Shown: positions 40,620 through 53,569, counted from the first letter of the stretch. The stretch is DNA of 64,000 bases from Paraescarpia echinospica (GCA_020002185.1 CM034531.1:46554029-46618028); one strand, 5' to 3'. Translations and numbers: made by a program. The notes: generated from the letters alone by a model not told the origin.

Positions 40620-40627
40620 CTTATATA
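40620..40627 (-). promoter_or_regulatory. TATA-like box of the RPA-like gene
   Basis: TATATAAG on the minus strand, about 95 nt before the ATG at 40525. Confidence 0.35.
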
Positions 40628-40689
40628 CGCAAAGAAAACAAAGAAAAGAGTCCAGTCATCGAACTCGTGACTGTAAGTGGACGTTAACG

Positions 40690-41150
40690 ATAACACAGTT
40701 TCCCGGATGCAGTCATTTATCTTTAGGACGCGTCTTCCTGTTTTAATGAGATGTCTCGGATTTAGTGTTCCTGTTTTAATGAGACGTGCAGGATGCAGTA
40801 ATCTATTTTTACGGCATGTCTTCCTGATTTTAACGAGGTAGTTCCAGATGTATAGTGAAGACAAAACATATCGCGTGGAGTCTCGAAGTCGCATGGTAAA
40901 TATAGATGATTGAATCCGGGATATACATCCTTTAACTGTAAACAGACGCCTCGTTAAGACAGGACGAGACGTAGTAAAATTAGACGACTGATCCGAGACG
41001 GGAAACTAATTATCCGTCACAAGACGCCTCGTTAAAACAAAACAGGAAGAGGTTCCGGGACGGGAAACTAATTATACGACACAAGACGCCTCGTTAAAAA
41101 CAGGAAATCACATAGTCAAAAATGGATGACTGTTTTCAAGATCTCGTTCG
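40690..41150. repeat. Cluster of three inverted and three direct GCCTCGTTAAAACAGG repeats
   Basis: Left half (40728, 40766, 40826): TTCCTG(T/A)TTTAA(T/C)GAG units. Right half (40947, 41025, 41087): ACGCCTCGTTAAAACAGGA-type units, the complement. The last two right units share GGGACGGGAAACTAATTAT flanks. Together they form a large imperfect inverted arrangement at the right side of element 2. It may be a terminal or replication-related structure, or a separate small element. Confidence 0.65.
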
Positions 41151-41193
41151 TGTGTTCACTTTCAATGTATTCATAAACATAACAACAACGAAG

Positions 41194-41617
41194 ATGGCTG
41201 AGTTTAAGAAGTACCCTCCCATACCTTGGGATGAGTTACGCAAAGAATGGATACAGAAACAAATGTGAGTATTTATTATTATTATTATTATTATTTACTT
41301 GATGTCATCCGTTTTAACGACTAGGTATTTACTTCATTCGAGTAATTACACAGCGTTCTTAGAAGTTCTTCACATAACCTACCTGTAACATTATTATTAT
41401 TATTATTATATATATACATCTAACAGTTGTCTATATCATCTTTTTAGTGATAACCTGTATTATTATTATTATTATTATATACATCTAACAGTTGTCTATA
41501 TCATCTTTTTAGCGATAAAGAAAACAAAGAAGAGAATGAAGAAGAAGAGAAAGAGGAAGAGAAGAAAGAGGAAGAGGAGAAAGAGGAGGAAGAAGAAGAG
41601 GAGGAGGTCGCGTTGAC
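41194..41617 (+). CDS. Candidate two-exon 5' part of an acidic protein gene
   Basis: Exon 1 (41194-41264) starts MAEFKKYPPIPWDELRKEW and ends at a GTGAGT donor (41265). Exon 2 (41513-41617) follows a TTTTTAG acceptor, joins in phase, encodes about 30 mostly Glu/Lys residues (ending EEVALT), and ends at a perfect GTAAGT donor (41618). The intron holds ATT repeats and a second, near-identical acceptor region (41391-41457). Downstream exons are not seen; a LINE lies directly after. No family recognised. Host gene or element accessory gene both possible. Confidence 0.38.
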
Positions 41618-41629
41618 GTAAGTGTTCAA

Positions 41630-42420
41630 ATAATGTACTAAATCTGGTGACAAAGTTTTCTCATACGCCAAGTTTACATCATCAGTATGTAACACATTAT
41701 CTCATTTTATTGCCTCAACCTTTTAGTAAGCAAAGATACATTATCACCGTTTACATTTCTTAAATATTTAAACGTGTCCACTTTCTTTTTCGCTATTTCA
41801 TAATTACATAAAGCGAATATCGGCAAATGATCACTAATGACATTGATTAATAACCCAGTTCTAACTAAGTAATTCGTTTGATTAGTGAATATATTATCAA
41901 TCAAAGTACACGAGTTTATGGTACACGTGTAATTCGACTCGGCCTATATATTAATGAATGCAGACCTAAACCATACATACAACCTAAAATACGCTTTGTC
42001 CCATTATGAGTTTCGTGTTTTAGTAGATCGATATTAAAATCACCACACACAAATATATTTACTTGGCATAACATCAGTAAACAACTGCTCCATTCTTTCA
42101 CAAAATAATAGGTTTATGTTTGAACCCGGGGTTCTGTAGACACAACTCACAATTGTATTTCTGTATTTTGTTATGTCCAATTCGACAATGACACATTCAA
42201 ATATATTGTCAATCACCTTTGATTTTACTGCTCGATGTTTGCACGTGAATCTTTCATTAACATATGACGCCACATCTCTCCTTTTCTGTTATCTCCTACA
42301 CTGTGAAAAACATATCCATTTAACGGATAATCATCAATTGTGCTTGAATCAGCCCAGATCTCTGAGATAGCTATGATACCAAACGATAGTTTAAGGACAT
42401 CAACTAAATCTTAAGTTTTT
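41630..42420 (-). mobile_element. CR1/Jockey-type LINE endonuclease fragment
   Basis: Minus-strand APE endonuclease blocks with several stops and shifts: VVSCVYRTPGSN-type, FVCGDFNIDLLKHET, HSLIYRPSRITR, LIDNIFTN, ISDHLPIFALC, then the linker with DVNLAYEK. The RT part is missing. It borders the acidic exon at 41617. Confidence 0.78.
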
Positions 42421-42429
42421 GAAAATTCT

Positions 42430-44190
42430 TATTTAAACTTCGAGCATTAAAATGTATAAATGATAGATCACTCTCTGATTTGACATCACATACAAATTGC
42501 TGATCAATGTAATATTTTTAATTGGTCTGTACACTATTATGACAATGATTGTCTGGATCTACATTATGCAAAACGTCACTCGGTTTATCTTCAACACCAT
42601 CATCATCATATTCATACTGTTGAAAAGAAATATCGTCACGCATGCATGTATGTCCTAAGTGATAAACATACTGCCATCGGTTGTAGAATTAAATTCTAAA
42701 AAGTCATCATCGTTAACATGGGAAAAAGGTAAATCACCCAGCCATTGTCAATGTCTGTTGACTAGCAATCGTCACTGTTCGTGGGTCGCTTTATTGCGAA
42801 AATCTAATTTCGATTTTCCACACAATCCCTCATCACGAGCTGGTCGTAAATGATATTATAGGCAATATTGCCCTTCTCTCTTGCCTCTCGCAGCCTCGGA
42901 AGCTGCTCCTTTCGTCTTGCCATCAACCGTTGCGAAAGATCATTCAGCCAACACAATAAATACAGCTACCAACGAGTACACAACATTGCTGACAAGCCAA
43001 AATGCATAATTAATTAATCAACACACTTAATTAAGATACCCCAATTGTCACGAACACAACAACTCTATTGTGTATTTTATTGTACCAATAAAACAACACA
43101 CATCTACAATTTTACCAATGCATAGTCAAACCATTTGTATCTGCAATACGGCGACACGCTTTGATAATTTACACACCAGCAAATATTAATCACAATCACC
43201 AAGAGTTTTGTTAAACATCACAAAACGTACTTTTATTTCTTATTTTCAGAATATTGTGACAATTATCACAAGATGTACGTTAATCACGGTCTAATAACAT
43301 GTTTTATCACTAGTTGGAACAAAGCAACTGTCGCTGCTGTAGTTTTCAGGGAAACATGGGTGGCTCAACTAACCCAGTGGCTCAACTAACAATGCCTTCC
43401 CCTACCCTGTCTTCCCGTGAAATTCGCCTGCCAAAAGCGATTGTTTTTGCATGAATGTCATCTGTAAGGCGTCATTCAACAGAAAATCGAGGGTAGCAAA
43501 TTTGCTATACAAATTCTGATTATTATTATTATTAAATAACGACATTTAAATGTGCTTTCTCAACTGATTTAGACAGTCGTGAATCCGATGTTTACGAGTC
43601 AAAATACGTAATATATGAATTATTAAACCAAATTCTTGGTCGAGATTTAATCAATCGTGCATACATTTGTTTAAATTGTCCAAAAAACGACTTTGGCCAA
43701 AGTAAAACGTCGGGCAGGCACATCATATGCAGCGCGCATTCGCGTGAAGATTCCAACTATGTTAACTAATTCCTGGGCAGGAATTATATAAGCTAATGAT
43801 TTCTCTGATGATTTTTAAACCAAAACTACATCATACGCTTCTGAAGTTGGGGCGTATGGGTGGTGCCCCATTATGTTTGGTGGGGGGCCAGAGATAGGAT
43901 TATTTAGGGAAGGGAGTGCAATTTTGGGTGCAATTGGAGTTTTCTGGAGAGCCTGAAGATGGGGTTTTGGGAGCCTCGGGGAGGGGGCCGGGTGAGCAGG
44001 TGGAAGTTTTTGGAGAGCCTGAAGGCGGTGGTTTGGTGGTTTGCAAAGGAATGTTTTCGTACGTCGTAATCGTATTTCGTTGTGGTTTGTTGCCCGCAGT
44101 AATGTATCTGTGTTGAAACGAAACCATTTTACCTGTAGCGATTACATCCGGTGGAGGAGTAAGCACATTAACTTCAACGATCGTAACAAT
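42430..44190. other. Intergenic DNA, no gene recognised
   Basis: Short frames only. A dispersed repeat (43418-43502) described separately lies here, and 43850-44100 has a G-rich GGAGCCT repeat-like stretch. Confidence 0.4.
43418..43502. repeat. Dispersed repeat copy 1 (CCCGTGAAATTCGCCTGCC)
   Basis: About 85 bp nearly identical to 47685-47775, in the same orientation, on the other side of the LINE at 44.3-47.6 kb. Ends with AACAGAAAATC.AGGGTAGC; at 47.7 kb this last part is doubled. Confidence 0.75.
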
Positions 44191-44299
44191 AGATGGCGCA
44201 GTTGAATGGTGACACGTTGTGGCGGTGGATGATTGTGTGTACATTTTCGATGATTGCTATCGTGTTTAAGTCTACATGTGTCTATAAGTATGATCGTGA

Positions 44300-47200
44300 A
44301 GATCTACTGAGAATCAGTGAATCCATGAACTGTGAGTACAAACCAAACTTCACATTGGAGGACACTTTTTCTGTTGACAACACGGGTCATACACAACACA
44401 ACGCCTCACGCCCCACACGCAGGCGGAGTAGACGCGGGGGCGCACTCTGTAGATTTCGCCGGCGCAGCCTTCGACCACCACTCCCTGCTATCGTTCTAGC
44501 AAATGTGCGATCACTGAGGAACGAAACAGACGAACTCTTTCACCTGTTGACTTAAAAACGAGAAATAAGAGACGCCTCTATACTGTGTTTTACGGAAACG
44601 TGGTTAGATGCCACGATCCCTGACGCGGCAGTGACACCCCTTGGTCATGCTCTGTTTAGAGCGGACCGATCGAGCGAACTGACGGACAAGCAGCGAGTGG
44701 TGGCGTGTGCTTTCTTGTGAATCAGCGGTGGTGTAATGACACTCAGCTTGTTTCTTCTTCGTGTTCTCGTGAACTGGAAACTCTAACTATCAAATGCAAG
44801 CCGTTCTATTCCCCGAGAGAGTTCTCTTCGGTCGTGCTGTTGGGTGTTTACACCGCCCCTGATGCCAGTGCTACCAAGGCAGTCAGCCAGTTGGCTGCTC
44901 GGGTGGTGGCAGCAGAATCGACTCATCCTGACAGCGTAGTCATCATTCTGGGTGACTTTAATCACACAAATTTGAAGAAGATACTGCCCAGATACAAGCA
45001 GCACGTAGACTGTGCCACACGCAATAGCAAGGTCTTGGATCACTGCTACACAGTCTTTAAGGATGCGTACCGTGCCATCACCAGGGCTCCCCTCGGAGAG
45101 TACGATCACGCAACGGTCGTCCTCATCCCCACGTACCGACAGAAACTGAAACCGTTGAAACCATCAAAGAAGACTGTCAAGATGCGGACGGACGAGTCGA
45201 CTGCAGCTCTTCGGGGATGCCTGGAGTGCACAGATTGGGACATGTTTAAAGAGGCATGTCCTGACCTAGTACGCTGACACCGTGACATCCTACATCAACT
45301 GGTGTGAGGAGCTGTGCACGGAGACAAAGACTGTCACCCTGTATGGCAACGATAAACCTTGGTTCACCAGGGACATCAACCAGAAACTGGCGGAGAAGAA
45401 CGCGGCGTTCATCAGCGGCAGCAGGGAAGAGTTCAGGAGAGCTAAGTGCGAGGCGCAGAAGGCGGTCAAGAAGGCCAAATTCATATACAAACTTGAGGAC
45501 CAGTTCGCTTCCAACAACACCAGATCTGTCTGGAAAGGCCTGCGGCAGATTGCGCAGTACAAGGAACACGCAGCGGCTATCAACAGCACTGACCCCTCAT
45601 TCCCTGATTAGCTGAACGACTTTTACAGCAGATTTGACAAGCTTAACTATTCACCAGAGCAGCGCCCACTTCCAGCAGGTACCTCTCTGTCTCCGCTCTT
45701 TATAGTCCAGGAAGCTGAAGTGAGGAAACTGTTCAGGAGACAGAGCACGCGGAAGGCCTCGGGTCCAGACAGCATCTCCACATCTACCCTGAAGAACTGC
45801 GCCGACCAACTCTCTGCGGTGTTTACGGACATCTACAACTCCTCTCTCCAGCAGTGCAGAGTTCCAGTCTGCTTCAAAACTTCCACTATCATACTCATTC
45901 CCAAGAAGTCTAACATCACCGGGCTGAACGACTACCGTCCAGTGGCACTGACCTCAGTCGCCATGAAAGTGTTCGAGTACTCAAGTACCTGAAGTCGGCC
46001 ACCGACGGCCTCCTGGACTCGCACCAGTTTGCATATCAAGCAAACAGATCAGTAGATAATGCGGTAGCTTTAGGTCTGCATCACATTCTGAAGCACCTAG
46101 AGGCCAGGAACTTGTTCATTGACTTCAGCTCAGCATTTAACACCATCATCCCATTCAGGCTGTTCGATAAACTTTCATTGTTGAATGTACATCCTGCCAT
46201 ATGTCACTGGGTTCTTAACTTTCTTCTTCACAGGCCTCAATCTGTCAGAGTCAACAACTCTATCTCTAGACCTCTTATCCTAGATACAGGTGCCCCACAA
46301 GGTTGTGTGCTATCCCCCTTCCTGTTTACTGTCTTCACAAATGACTGTGTCTCCGATGACCAATCGGCCCTTGTGATCAAGTTTTCCGATGACACCACTG
46401 TGGAGGGCTGCATTGAGAATGCGGATGAGACGGCATACAGGGAGAAAGTTCAAAGAATGGTTGGCTGGTGTGCTGATAACAATCTCGAATTGAACGTTTC
46501 AAAGACTAAAGAAATGATTGTTGATTTTCGTAAAAAGAAGACTCTCATACACCCTCTTTCGATAAATGGCGTGGAGGTCAAGCAGGTTGAATCTTTTAGA
46601 TTCCTTGGAACAAAATTTTTCAAGCGATCTCAGCTGGTGCACAAACACACTGTGCATTACAAAAAAGGCACAACAACGCAGCTCAGGAGATTCGGCATTG
46701 CTCAGGAGATTATGATACGACTCTATCGCGCAATCATTGAAAGTATCCTCACTTTCTCGATTGTAGTGTGGTTTGGCCGCGTCAGTCAGGAGGAGAAACA
46801 ACGGCTAGAAGTTACCATGAAGGGCGCATCTAAAATCATTGGGCGCGAGTTGCCATCCATTGAATCTATTTACCATGTTCGCTGTGCGCGAAAATCCAAG
46901 AGCATTGTACGGGATACTACCCACCTAGCCAACCAATCTTTGAACTTCTTCCCTCTGGCAAACGCTATAGAAGTATAAAGAGAAGGACCACTAGACTTAA
47001 AAAATAGTTTTTATTCGCAGGCTGTGAGTCACTTGAACCGCGAGATGCCATGATACTGTTTTCAGTCGGTTTAGATTTTATGTCGCCATGCTAGATTATT
47101 TATTTATTATTTTTTATTATTTTTTTTTTATTATTATTTTTTATTATTATTTTATTATTAACCTGACTACATGTATGTACACACTTTTTAACTGTCAGCT

Positions 47201-47556
47201 TAGTTTTTTTATATCGTCAGCTAATTTATTTATTCATTTATTTATGATTTATTTAACTATATGTATACTTTTTAATTTTTTAGGTAATTTTCTGACGGTA
47301 TTAATATTATGCTACCAAGTTTACTTTAAGTCAAATAGATGTTCGACTGTCTTAAAATGTTTTGGCAGTTGGCCTTGGTTTAAATATATACTAGTTTTTA
47401 GCATAGTTTCATAATGTTTCTGATTGTATATTTTGCGTGTGCATGATGGGAGGCAGGGGAGACAAGCGTGTATGTATGTTGACGCCACAACGCCAAGAAT
47501 TCCTCGTACATTTTAAATGCTACTTGGTAATAAACAGTCTGCATCTGAATCTGAAC
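44300..47556 (+). mobile_element. Nearly full-length Rex1/CR1-like LINE, degenerate
   Basis: The ORF starts near 44400 with a basic segment and ANVRSLRNETDELFHLL. Endonuclease blocks follow (FTETWL, GVYTAPDA, ILGDFNHTNL, LDHCYTV, GEYDHATVVLIP) across shifts near 44580, 44720 and 45280. RT blocks follow: KASGPDSIS, VFKTSTIILIPKK-like, NDYRPVALTS, a shift at 45990, then FIDFSSAFNTI, TGAPQGCVLSP and FSDDTT (family FADDT) and NLELNVSKTKEM, ending at 46978. The 3' region has an ATT-rich segment and ends ...CTGCATCTGAATCTGAA. Inactive. Confidence 0.85.
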
Positions 47557-47684
47557 GCGTCATCGACCATAATGAAAGTTTCAAGTACGTAAATACTTTG
47601 GCTGTGCGGAAATAAAGTCGTCATTTATTGGACGCCCACTGGACATGCGCATTTTGCAAAGTGACACGTGTGTACCGGGTCATC

Positions 47685-47805
47685 CCGTGAAATTCGCCTG
47701 CCAAAAGCGATTGGCTTTGCATGAATGTCATTTATAAGGCGTCATTCAACACAAAATCTGTGGTAGCAATAAGGCGTCAGTTAACAGAAAATCTAGGGTA
47801 GCGAT
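47685..47805. repeat. Dispersed repeat copy 2
   Basis: Matches 43418-43502 and adds a second AAGGCGTCA.TTAACA.AAAATC..GGTAGC unit. Confidence 0.75.
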
Positions 47806-47869
47806 TTTTACTTTTTTGTTTTTAAAGAATTGGAGCTATTTTTAATGTCCTTCTAATCCAATTTCTGCT

Positions 47870-48175
47870 TTTCTTGGGAAATGCGTTACGTAGAACCATC
47901 GTTTTGGTGTCAAATATATATGTTAGGTAAAGGGTTTCAAATATTTTACACCTGACCTTCTCCAACACAAAAATCCGCAATTTTAAAAGATGGCGGTCGT
48001 CAAAACCAATTTCAGCATATCTTAGCAGCCATGTCACACAGAGCCATACCATGTATGCCACTGTGTACGGTTGTGATCAGCAGTTTCAAATATATGACAT
48101 ACGACCTTCGCCGACATTCATGTATGCGCCATTTGCAAAGATGGCGTCCATGAAAGCAAATTATCCACATATCAT
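47870..48175. repeat. AAGATGGCG interspersed repeat, two tandem units
   Basis: Units with GACCTTC.CCAACAC..AAATCCGC, AAAGATGGCG and CAAA....AATT.CAGCATAT at about 47950 and 48095. Related to the repeat at 22962-23300. Confidence 0.5.
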
Positions 48176-48179
48176 AAGA

Positions 48180-48335
<156 letters not shown>

Positions 48336-48339
48336 CATT

Positions 48340-49900
48340 AAAAGGAAGTAGTCTGTTCCTAGCTTTTTATGTATCAATTAATATAATCTTCTTAAGACTA
48401 TACTATTAGTCTGCTGTCTTAGGGTCAGTTTTCAGACATAATGTTAATTTCTTTGAAGAAATTACCAACTTTTACACATATGACCTTTGATAGGTACTAA
48501 TCATATCCTGATATAGGACACACATTTGGAGATTCGTTAACACCCACTAATTAGCATAAATCCAAAATGGCCACGGCCGATATAGGTTAAAACCAGATAT
48601 GGTCATATATCAGCTTATAATAAACCGATTCAGATGTGTTTGATATGTATTATAGTTTTGGGTATGTCCGATCGATTAAAGGAGTTTTCTTTATCATCTA
48701 ATGTAAAGTTCACGAGTTTTTGCCTAAAACAGCTATACTTTGCCAATAATTAAAACTTATCTCAGAGCTGTGTATCCCATGTTAGATGTATTCCATGCTA
48801 GAACAGATCATGCTATACAAAAATAAATGTCTCCTTTTGTCTCCTTGGTGTCAATGTCAAGCTCAAACTCAGAAAGCCAAGGTGTTGACGTCTAAATGCC
48901 GCACAATCCGTATATTGTTATGGAATTTCAAACCGATCATGTCAAAATCATTAATGTCGAGTCTATCAACATCAGCATTCAATGGCGCACATTTTGAGAT
49001 TAACGACAAGTTTATTAAAGGTAGTGAAACAAAAAAGAAACATTATCAGGAACTATCCTATCCATCAGGCGTTTATTTTATATACGAAATGACCCAATTC
49101 AGTACAATAGTACGGTGTTAGTTGGGAGTTGGTGTCAATTTGAAAGATGAGTGTGTCTTCACAGTGTGATCTGTGGCAGGGCCGGAAGTTGCACGGGTCA
49201 TCGCGGAGTTTGACGTTGGCATGCCTTCAGGCATGGGCTCTGTTCCCAAGCATCACGATCAGAGTCGAAGCGACCAGAAGGGATTTGCAGCAGAGACCAT
49301 GGTATTCGTCGCAGCATTCCAATAGACGGGGAACCCCTTTGACGAACATAATGACGAGGTCGTCATTTCGACGCCAAAAGGTCATGTCAGAGGCAATCGC
49401 CCAAAGTATCACTCATGAAAAGTGCGCTCATGAAAAGGGAAATAAACAACATTCAGAGTTTGTGAAGGAGGGCCTGGAGTCCCAAGAAGACGCCTTCCAT
49501 GAGCCAATCAAGACGAACAAGATCTCCCTTCACAGCAATCAACACAAAAACCCCAACGCAAACATGTTGATAGCACCAAAGACGACCTGCACCTACTAGG
49601 ACAGCTCAACATCGCGTTGCACGTCAGATAAAGCATGAAAACACGGCAGTCAGCGAAGTGGTCTAAAGTCCGATCTGCTGCCATGCTTGGAAGCACACTC
49701 GCCATCCGACTTCGATGAGGCTGACGCGAAACTTATTAATAATGCAGGTATGGTGCATTTCCTGAGACCAGAGAGAAGCATTAAAACATTCCGCGATTAT
49801 GCTGTGAAAAAGGTGACTCCCAGGAGCGGATCCAGAAAGCGCGTCTAGGGGCACAAAAACCTCCACTGGCGGCCGAACCAAATGGTGTAGAAAAGTTTTT
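48340..49900. other. Intergenic DNA, nothing recognised
   Basis: Several frames of 60-150 codons occur but show no family motif. Confidence 0.35.
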
Positions 49901-49904
49901 GATG

Positions 49905-50285
49905 CCGCGCCGCCATAACTTCAGTTTCTCCGCTGGCTCGGCCCGACTAGTGACATTGAAAAACGGTGGAGGGAGGGTGCTGTTGAAAAATTGTCGTCAC
50001 TGCGCGGCCGTAACTTCACCTTCTCGCTGTCTCGCGCTGTCTCCTGCCTCAGCTCGACTGTGACATCGGAAGACGGGGGCGGAGGGTGCTGTTTTCGCCG
50101 CTGCGTCGGCGTTACTTCACCTTATTGTAACCTGAACAGGGACATATTTCAAACGGTCTACGGGGGGGGGGGCAGTGTCACATGGGCCCATTCAAAAAGG
50201 TCTACTGGCGCGCATAATTACAAAAATCTAGGGGGGCACGTTCTATGGGGGCATGTGCCCCCAGGCACCCCTGGGTCCGCCTATG
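49905..50285. repeat. GC-rich interspersed repeat ending GGGGCATGTGCCCCC
   Basis: Two related units (CCGTAACTTCA...GGAGGGTGCTGTT at about 49910 and 50000), a G10 run at 50162 and an end GTGCCCCCAGGCACCCCTGG followed by GTCCGCCTATG. The end with a short palindrome is typical of dispersed elements; the family is not identified. Confidence 0.45.
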
Positions 50286-50289
50286 ATTC

Positions 50290-51600
50290 CCTTCACTGGC
50301 CACAGTTAAACGTGTTGATATTATCTGAGACTGAAAAAAGACTGAGAAATTGTGGGTATCGTTTAGAGTGGGCAAGAAATTCAGATATATTTCCATCCAC
50401 GACATCTGCAACACTACGTTTCCGACCAAGGCATTCCCCGCATTCCATGCCCTGATAGAATAAACAACACACCCTTCTTTTCTGGCACGAGAAAGAAATC
50501 AGCGTATGGAAAGTGGAGCACAACCGTAGAGCTCGCAATCGGGCTATGCCACCTGATGGAAAGGCATATCACACGTCGTTTCGCTATACTCTGTGTCCTG
50601 CCATCTGACGAAAGTCAACCAAGCACGCCAGCCGATATTCGTTCAGTTATCGCCCACGTTCGAGTACCTGTCACCAGCACTGTTGGAGTACGTCAAGAGA
50701 GCGATCTATCAAGCTGGATACGTTATTTTATCATCTTATTGCCGAACTAGTCTTGCGAACACCCAAACTCCCGGGGGTGGGTTGAGCCGGAATCTGGTTG
50801 GTTGCCTTTCTGGACTCCCACCCTCGAGCAGCAAAATCCCTGGAAGAACTGGTGGATGCACTACAAGTGCCACATCCCGGGAAATCGTCTCTGCTGGCGG
50901 GCCAAACGACGTTGAGGGGGTGATTTTAAAACAGCATCACGGGGCGGATGTCTTCCATGTTGAAGAATACGGCCAGGACGGAAAGGTGCCAACTGTACTC
51001 AACAGCCATGTGTTCGAGACCAAGGCGCACCACGATGTTTCATGGACAGCGGCTGTGGCCTACCAGCTATGGGTTGGAACAGTAAGGGCTGAAGGTCTCA
51101 TCAGCTTTGACCGGCAACCTGTCTAGGAGAGGGAACCTCTGAACTAAAACCTACAGTCTAAGAACTTCGCTGTCACCGTCCCAGCTCATTGGGCCATGGC
51201 AGACGAACCTCGCGGACTTAAAGGGTGGGTCAGTCAACGCAAACTGCACACTACCTAAAAACTCTGCTGCGCAGACATGAAGGAAATGTTCACGTCGAAC
51301 AAATCCAATTCGAACAAGTCCTGTGGCGATGGGAAAGGGGCAAAACGGTAGGTGGAGGATGCCACTGGCAGCCGCAATCCTAATCCTGCATGCATCAAGT
51401 GATCGTCTGATGATGATCTGGAGACGACATCTTCATCCAGCAGCACCCTGAGCGGCCAGGCAATCTTTTCTTTCTAGATCCCTTTCCACATGGAGAAGGA
51501 TCTAGAAAAGGTGGCCTAAACATAGTTCGTTTTCATATCTCCCAGTCTGCTAGCCGCGGTCAACGGGCATCTTCAAATGCGGTCGAACTACAAAAGGAAG
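50290..51600. other. Possible LINE 5' region or unrelated relic
   Basis: Coding-like pieces such as HVEEYGQDGKVPTVLNSHVF (about 50960) lie upstream of the LINE endonuclease but cannot be assigned. The last 200 bp likely belong to the LINE leader. Confidence 0.3.
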
Positions 51601-53475
51601 CAAAGAGCGCACCCAGTCGCCTCGAAACATGAGGAAACAAGACACTCAAGATTGCGTGTTGGAACATTAGGACCATGCTCGATGCAGCCCACAGGAGCCG
51701 TTCCCAACGACGTTCTGCATTGATTGCACTCGAACTTGCCAGACAGGATCCTGATATTGCTGCGCTCAGCGACATCTGCTTTGCCGGGACAGCCAGTCTG
51801 AGGGAGAAAGGCGCAGGATGCACCCTCTACTGGTCAGACAAATTGCAGGCAGAGAGACGCCTCTCATGAGTTGGAGTCATGATCAAAGACACCATTGCCA
51901 CCAAACTAACAGAACTCCCAATTGGTTACTCTGACAGACTCGTGTCAATGCGGCTACCTCTGAAAAACCAGAAATACACTACGCTCATCAGCATATACGC
52001 CCCAACCCTCCAAGCAGACCTTGCTGATAAGGAGAAAGAGACTCAGAAGCCTGGAAAGAAGTGCGAGGGACTACTTGAATACTACTTGAACTCTGCGCAG
52101 AACTACAACTCACCATTACAAACACCATCTTCCATCCAGACAATATGGATGCATCCCAGGTCTAAACATTGGCACATGTTAGATTATGTTCTAGTGCGTC
52201 AGTGTGACTTGAAGGGTGTCATGCACACCAGAGTGATGCCCAGCGCCGAATGTCACACATATCACAGACTCGTTCGCACCAAAGTTAACTTTCACTTCAA
52301 ACCAAAACCTAGAAATGGTGGAACCCAAGGACGAAACTCGATGTATGCAACCTACAAAATGCAGAAAAAAGACAAACTTCCAAGAGAAGTTACAAACCAG
52401 ACTGGACAATTCAAAATGTGAATAATACCCATCCCCAGAAATGCTATGGAAACACATCACGACTGCTGTCTTGGCAACATCTGCAGAAACACTCGGCTTC
52501 TCCACAAAGAAAAACAAGGACTGGTTCGACGAAAACAACAGTGAAATTCAAGATCTATTAGCGAAGAAACTATCAGCGCACCAAGCCCACGTGTCTCAAC
52601 CATCCTGTCAGTAGAGAAAGGCGGCCTTCCGTCAAGCATGCAGCATCCTTCAGCGTAATCTACGAGACATTCAGAATGAATGGTGGACATCACTAGCTGA
52701 TAGCTTTACGCTGATATTGGGGACTACAAAGGCTTCTATGAAGCTCTGAAAGCTAGATAATTTTATAGTCCCTCATACCAGATTCAGAGTCCTCTACAGA
52801 GTACTGATGGGAAGTTACAGACAAAGACGCCATCTTGGACCGTTGATCTGAACATATCAGCAATGTCTTTAGCACCAGTCGTGTAGTTAATAATAATAAT
52901 AATGTCAAACTTCTGTAGCGCCTAAATCCCCAGGAATCTGAACTCAGAGGCGCAACATACAAGAATCATTGGGGGAAATCGTTAACAGGGACAAGCAAGA
53001 GTCGTCATTAGAGTAAGGGACCGCCGAAGGTTAGGGTGGGAATGCAATTTCAAATAAATAAGTCTTTAGGTTTTTACGGAAGGTATTTATGGTCTCAGAT
53101 GATTTTAAAGCGATAGGGAGTTGATTCCAGATTTTGGGTGCAGCAACAGAAAAAGCACGTTTGCCGATATTAAGCTTGGTTTTCGGAACAAAAAGTCGTT
53201 GTGAAACAGATGATCTGAGATTCCTGGGATATCGAAACAACGACGGCGACTAAACAAATAGGATGAGTGTTGCGTAGGAAGGGTACGATATGTGATAGTG
53301 GCTAATTTTATTCTGCAATCGACCACATCCAACAACAACCAGTTAAAACCGAACTGGACGAGACACCAACTCTGCAGGAAATCATGAAGGTCATAGAGAA
53401 ATTGAAGAGTGCAAAGCTACTGGAATCGATGGCATCCCACCTGACATCTGGAAATATGGAGGCCCAACCCTGCAT
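51600..53475 (+). mobile_element. RTE-like LINE: endonuclease to RT start, interrupted
   Basis: Endonuclease blocks: KIACWNIRTMLDAA, RQDPDIAALSDICFA, GAGCTLYWSDK, then RLVSMRLPL and TLISIYAPTLQAD. An internal deletion joins this to the C-terminal part (HMLDYVLVRQCDL). The linker is followed to about 52885 (PSYQIQSPLQSTDGK). After an insertion (52886-53328) the RT start resumes: TELDETPTLQEIMKVIEKLK and the degraded GVDGIP region. Multiple stops. The clade call rests on motif style only. Confidence 0.7.
52886..53328 (-). mobile_element. 5'-truncated CR1/Jockey LINE inserted in the RTE-like LINE
   Basis: Minus-strand C-terminal LINE blocks (LFVPKTKLNIGKRAF, APKIWNQLP, SSETINTFRKNLKTYLF) end near 53031, followed by a 3' region finishing in an ATT repeat tail at about 52888-52905. 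The host LINE sequence is interrupted exactly around it, giving a relative insertion order. Confidence 0.75.
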
Positions 53476-53476
53476 C

Positions 53477-53560
53477 CCAAAGCTGAATTTTTTCTAGGAC
53501 CCCATATGAGTACAAATCAACAAAAAACGTTCATATGATAGAACATGTCTAGGTTGTTTA
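53477..53560. repeat. Direct repeat copy 1 (GCCCCATATGAGTACAAAT type)
   Basis: Shares AAAGCTGAATTT.TTCTAGG and CCCCATATGAGTACAAAT with 54176-54258. Confidence 0.7.
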
Positions 53561-53569
53561 TTGAATACA

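Noticed and set aside
26300..41150. Terminal inverted repeats of element 2
   Set aside because: I compared the left GC-rich repeats with the right repeat cluster in inverted orientation and saw no match; boundaries remain undefined.
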